From Conchocele bisecta (lineage: Eukaryota > Mollusca > Bivalvia > Lucinida > Thyasiridae): 64,000 nucleotides of DNA. The stretch spans positions 43,207,331-43,271,330 of the forward strand of contig CM055265.1 in NCBI GenBank assembly GCA_029237695.1. The letters are read 5' to 3'. Below the pieces are notes generated by a model, which saw nothing but the letters and a program-made list of their open reading frames with translations, was not told the DNA's origin and made no database searches. How positions within the stretch are numbered: position 1 is the stretch's first letter; every line of letters starts with the position of its first letter. Position numbers and translations under genes: made by a program. Below are positions 27,301 through 33,300 of this stretch, piece by piece.

Positions 27301-30300
27301 TTATGAATACTTATCACTTTCGGTTAGTGGGTGGTTGGTCGGGTGAACACGACTGCGTAAGTTAACGGTAGTGGTTCCTCCTTTTGAGAGGGGGACAAGT
27401 GATTCTGGTGTGGCGAGGACCTGACATCAGATCAGGATTATTCTGATTTCAGGGCTGAATATAGTTTTTTTTCTTTTGTAAATATTCAGTTTTTGGGATT
27501 TTCCCCCCATTTGTACATGTACTTGAAAATGTACATATTCTACAGGTAATATGTTGGATTTAGTACTAAGCCCATTGACCTGGCCTTAAATGACCTTAGC
27601 TGTTGATATGCCGTTAAATCCCAACAAACAAACAATCAAAACTGTTGGTTAATTACCTTTGCCACAGTTTCTCCAATCTGCCACCTGGGGCATTCGTGTG
27701 CCGACAGGCCACATTTTCATGTTTCTCTAATTACATAATCTTCAGAACTTTGAATTGCTTTGTACATTGTTTAGAAACGTGTTTCATGTATATACAAACA
27801 ATAATTGACCATCCAAGACACGCTAGAATCACCTGTGGTTGATAAGAGGAGCCATTGCGTTAGTATTGGTTGAGTTTGTAGGTCTGATGTCGCGTTGCTT
27901 ATAGAGAATAGTAGGTTAGTGCCGTGAATGGAAAAAAATATCCGGCAAGGCTCAAGAATTTCTCATCAGAAGTATATGTTGTGACCACTCATTTGAACCG
28001 TCTCGCCGAGACGGTTCAAATGAGTGGTCACAACATATGCTTTGGTTCAGAAATAAGGAAAATAGATAGAGAATAGTAGGTTAGTGCCGTGAATGGGAAA
28101 AAATATCTGGCAAGGCTCAGGAAACGGGATGGGCGAGGCTCTGCCGAGCACATCCCGTTTCCGTGCCGTGCCAGATATTTTTTTCCATTCACGGCACTAA
28201 CCTACTATTCTATTTATCCCGTCAACACCTTCAAATGGCTGTAAAATGCAAAAATTGTATTGACTGGATATCAAAAATGTTTCACGGCACCGTGTTTCAC
28301 GGCACATACGCACTGTGTTGACGGGATAAACATTGAACTGTCTGTTTCACGAAAGCTGCCCAAATTTTACGGCTATATAATCAATTAAAAAGCGATATTT
28401 TTTTTGATAATATTAAATTAAAGGAAAATTTAAGAATGATTTTATTGCGTTAATTTCCCCATGTTAAATCCCCATAGACATCTTCACAGAGTGAAGATGT
28501 CTATGGGGATTTAACATTGGGAAATTTTTAGAATTTCAGAAATACTGGACCGATTTTTAAAATTTAACTTTGGTTTTCTTAGTTGGATCATTTCCAAGCT
28601 ATCTGGCTAGGTTTAGGAGTCAAATTCCTCCCACAACTCCTCAAGCTCTTTTCCCCCATGTTAAATTCCCATAGACAAATCAATTTTTATACGACCGTTT
28701 TTAAAAAACGGTACATATTATGTTTTACCGCATGGTGGGCGGGCGGGCGGGCGGGCGGCCGGGCGTGCGGACGGGCGGGCGGCTGAAAAAAAAGCGCATA
28801 GTTCGTGTACACAACTCCTCCGAAACCGTTCAGTCAATCGATCTGAAACTATACACACGTCTTCTACACATATTGAAGATGTGCACCTTGGTGTTTCTAT
28901 GCCGAAAAAATATTTTTGTAACAAAAATATCGCCTTTTTAACTTAGCCATTTTTTCTTCATTTTTCTATGCATTTCTATATACGGTACAGAGTTTGTGTA
29001 CACAACTCCTCCGAAACTTTCAGTCGATCGTTCTGAAACTATACACATGTCTTCTACACATATTGAAGATGTGCACCTTGGTGTTTTTATGCCGAAAAAA
29101 TATTTTTTAACAAAAATATCACCTTTTTAACTTAGCCATTTTTTCTACATTATTGTATCCAATTCCCTATCATTTCTACTTTACACTCTACTTTTCTATC
29201 TCTGCCTAAATTATTATACATGTTTAGCACAACGAGATGAAGAAATAATGCTATAGACTTTCAAATTCTCATTAATGTTTCTTGCCTTGGTGACAGCTTC
29301 ACATTTCTGCATCTTCGCTGTCTGGCTCATATTCGACGGGCGTATTTTGTGACTTGCGGCACTCTTGTTCGTAATAAAATCAATATTTGACCAAATTTCA
29401 CGAAATAAAAAGAAGGCACATTCTTAAATTTTGATAAAATTTAATATTATCGAAAAAAATACTGTTTTTGCATTGTTTATATGGCCGTAAAATTGGGGCA
29501 GGTTTTGTGTCAGAGACAGACAGTAGGCCACGTGATGTCCAATCTACAAATTTTCCCAATACTGTCAAACAATGCCACAGAGGTTACTCCAAGTTCAAGT
29601 TCTATAACATATTGCTACATGACTGCTGTTGTTTGACACCGCTCACAGCCATGTTCAAATGAACAGCACGTGCTGTTTGACCAGGGCTGTAGACAATGCT
29701 CATTCCGGGACCAAGCCAACACCTACGTCATACATGTGTGTCATGACGTTACTAGAACACGCCATTACGTCACCAGACCAGTTCACAATGGTGGCACTGA
29801 AATTTTGAAATTGATGCGGCTGCATCACGCGACGTGTACTGCGGCCCCGGAATATTTATAGCTAAATCAGCTGTTTGAATTGAGCAGATTATCAAAGTAC
29901 CGAAAGTACTGCATAAATGCTCAAATTACACGATATTTCCGACGGAAATGTAACAATAACGTTCGACCATGTCCAGCCATGGGTAAATGTTTGCTGTGGC
30001 ACTTGGGAACTGTTTGAACCACCGGCCTTGTGCCACGTCAAACGTTTACCCACGGCTGGACATTGTCAAACCTTATATTTATTTGGCGGGTCTATTGTGC
30101 ATAGATAGACGTGGTGATAGGGGAGCCAGTGTTCCAGACCTCCCTGCTGCCGTGGCACAACATGTACCTCTGGTACACCCGTGACCTCCTGACCTCCCAC
30201 CTCGCCCCCGGCGCCGTCGTCCTGCCCCGGGCCATGACCATCCACGCCCTCCCGGTCAACTACGAGCATTTATGGAAGATCCGAGCCAACGTTGGTGTCT

Positions 30301-33300
30301 GTGAGGGATTTAACTTGCGCCAGTTCGATGAATTGATTGAGGTAAAGGGATCTGTATTGTAAGTTAGTGTGATTCTACACAGTCACAAGTCTTGATAAAT
30401 CCACTCGTCTGCTCATATTGGCGAGTGAATTATCGATCTGTATCCGATTTCACCAACATTGCAAAGTATGCTTTTCTAGCAAAGTATACTTTGAGGGAGT
30501 AATCATTTAATTTTCCCGAAATGAATTATTTCATATAGAACTACCGACTGCATATATTTGATGAATAAAAGTATGAAGAATTATTATACTGAATTTATTA
30601 CATTATCACAGCCGTGATAATGTAATAAATTCAGTATAATAAAAATTAATAAATTATCCAAAAATTTAGAATTTCTCCCTCAAAGTATACTTTGCTAGAA
30701 AAGTATACTTTGCAATTTTGATGAAATCGGCTACTGGACCATTTGAAGGGACAGTGTTGCATAAACATTAAAACATATGGGAATGTGTGAGTTGAATTCC
30801 AGTCTGGACAGTGGAAAATTAAGAGTCAACATGGTGTCTGAACATATTTGTCATACCAGAGATTCTTTAGATTTCTCCTGTATCCGATTTCACCAACATT
30901 GCAAAGTATACTTTTCTAGCAAAGTATACTTTGAGGGAGTAATCATTTATTTTTCCTGAAATGCATTACTTCATATAGAACTAACGACTGCATATATTTG
31001 ATAATTAAGAGTATGCAGAAATATTATACTGAATTTATTACATTATCACAGCCAAAATGGCTGTGATAATGTAATAAATTCGGTTTAATAAAAATTAATA
31101 AATTTATCCTAAAATTGAAAATTTCTCCCTCTAAGTATACTTTGCTAGAAAAGTATACTTTGCAATGTTGGTGAAATAGGCTACAGAACTTAGTTATGCA
31201 CAGTTTGGTGAAATTGATCGAGTTAAAGGTAGCTGTATTGTGTAGTATTGTTGTTTTAGTGTTTCGCAGACTACAAAAAATATATATTCAGCCAGTGTGA
31301 TGTCGCGGCTTCTGATACAGCTACTGAATTTTCATCGGGAGTTTATTTATGAAAATCTTAATTTGTGGCAGTGACTGGAGAAATGGGGCTTATGGGATTT
31401 GTGACCAGTGTAGATCCAGATCCAGCCTGCACAGTCTGATCAGGATCTGCACTGTTCGCCATTCCATCAATGAAACACACGTCATGCTACTAACAAGAAA
31501 TGTAGACCAGGCTACCTGTGTGTGCTATGTGATCTGTAGCCCATTTCACCAACATTGCAAAGTACTGGCCTTTGTGGACAGGTGGTCGCTATTCACAGGT
31601 GGTCGTTAACACAGGTTCGACTGTATACTTTTCTAGCAAAGTATACTTTGAGGGAGAAATTTTCAATTTTGGGATAAATTTATTATTTTTTATTATACTG
31701 AATATTTTACATTGTCACAGCCAATTTGGCTGTGATAATGTAATAAATTCAGTATAATAATTCTGCATACTTTTAATCATCAAATATATGCAACGGTTAG
31801 TTCTATATGAAATAATGCATTTTTGGAAAAATAAATGATTACTCCCTCAAAGTATACTTTGCTAGATAAGTATACTTTGCAATGTTGATGAAATAGGCTA
31901 CAGGAGATACACTGGTCACAAAGCCCATTAGCCCTATTTCTCCAGTCACAGCCACATTTGAAGTAAAGGTAATTGTAATCCTAGAAAAGATAGATAAATT
32001 GTGTAGACTTGTCATTAGCTACACTGGTCATGATTCCAGTATTAGCCAACACATCTTTGAAGTACATATACGGTATGTTATAATTTCAACCACATTCATT
32101 CACTTTGGCGGGTGTGATATACTGGACGTGGCCATCTATTAAGTTTTGATGGGTGTCACAGTGCTCCAGATAAGGAATTAGTAATTGAGTATGGTCACTC
32201 CATCATTTCTGAAGCAATTGGGTATTTCAAAATTTTAATTGTGTAAAATAGAATTACACAACTGTTTACACACCAGCAGACCGCACTCATTGAATAGTTT
32301 GCTTCTAAATGAAAACACATCTTGGTATTTCATTAGAATTGTCTCCTTGGAGACAATTCTAATGAAATACCAAGATGTGTTTGCATGGAAAAATAAGAAA
32401 ATATGCTATATTTGTGGTCTGTTTATTGTTTTCTGTCGCATGATAAAGATACCACAAATTTGCCGTTGATTTTTGATACTCACTACTTCTGATTTCAATT
32501 GGGTTTTTGGCAATTTTAATTGGGTATTTACGCAAATGTGCACCTTATCTGGAGCTCTGGTGTCATATGTGTAATTATACCCACTTTTTTTGTAAAAAAA
32601 AACGGGTATATTGTTTTCGTCACGGGTGTCCGTCCGTCCGTACGTCCGTACGTCCGTCCGTACGTCCGTCACGTTTCTTGTAACTCGAAAAACTTTTTCA
32701 CCTTCATACCTACGCGCCTGATATTTGGTATGTAGCTTCGTTATCATGTGCAGATGCGCAAAGTGAATTCGGATTTTTGATCCGACCCTCCATCATGGAT
32801 TATCTCCCCCTTTCGGACTCAGAATTTCCCATTTTTTCCTCGTAACTCGAAAACTTTTTCACCTTCATACCTACGCGCCTCATATTTCCTATGTAGCTTC
32901 GTTATCATGTGCAGATGCGCAAAGTGAATTCGGATTTTTCATCCGACCCTCCATCATGGATTATCTCCCCCTTTCGGACTCAGAATTTCCCATTTTTTCC
33001 TTGTAACTCGAAAAACTTTTTCACCTTCATACCTACGCGCCTCATATTTGGTATGTACCTTCGTTATCATGTGCAGATGCGCAAAGTGAATTTGGATTTT
33101 TCATCCGACCCTCCATCATGGATTATCTCCCCCTTTCGGACTCAGAATTTCCCATTTTTTCCTCGTAACTCGAAAAACTTTTTCACCTACATACCTACGC
33201 GCCTCATATTTGGTATGTAGCTTCATTATCATGTGCAGATGCGCAAAGTGAATTCGGATTTTTGATCCGACCCTCCATCATGGATTATCTCCCCCTTTCG

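Noticed and set aside
29670..29861. Short open frame rich in His and Arg
   Set aside because: Intronic, no known motif, no splice support or conserved pattern.
32909..33220. 103-codon open frame with an internally repeated peptide
   Set aside because: It is the translation of the 162-bp Helentron core; 162 is a multiple of three.
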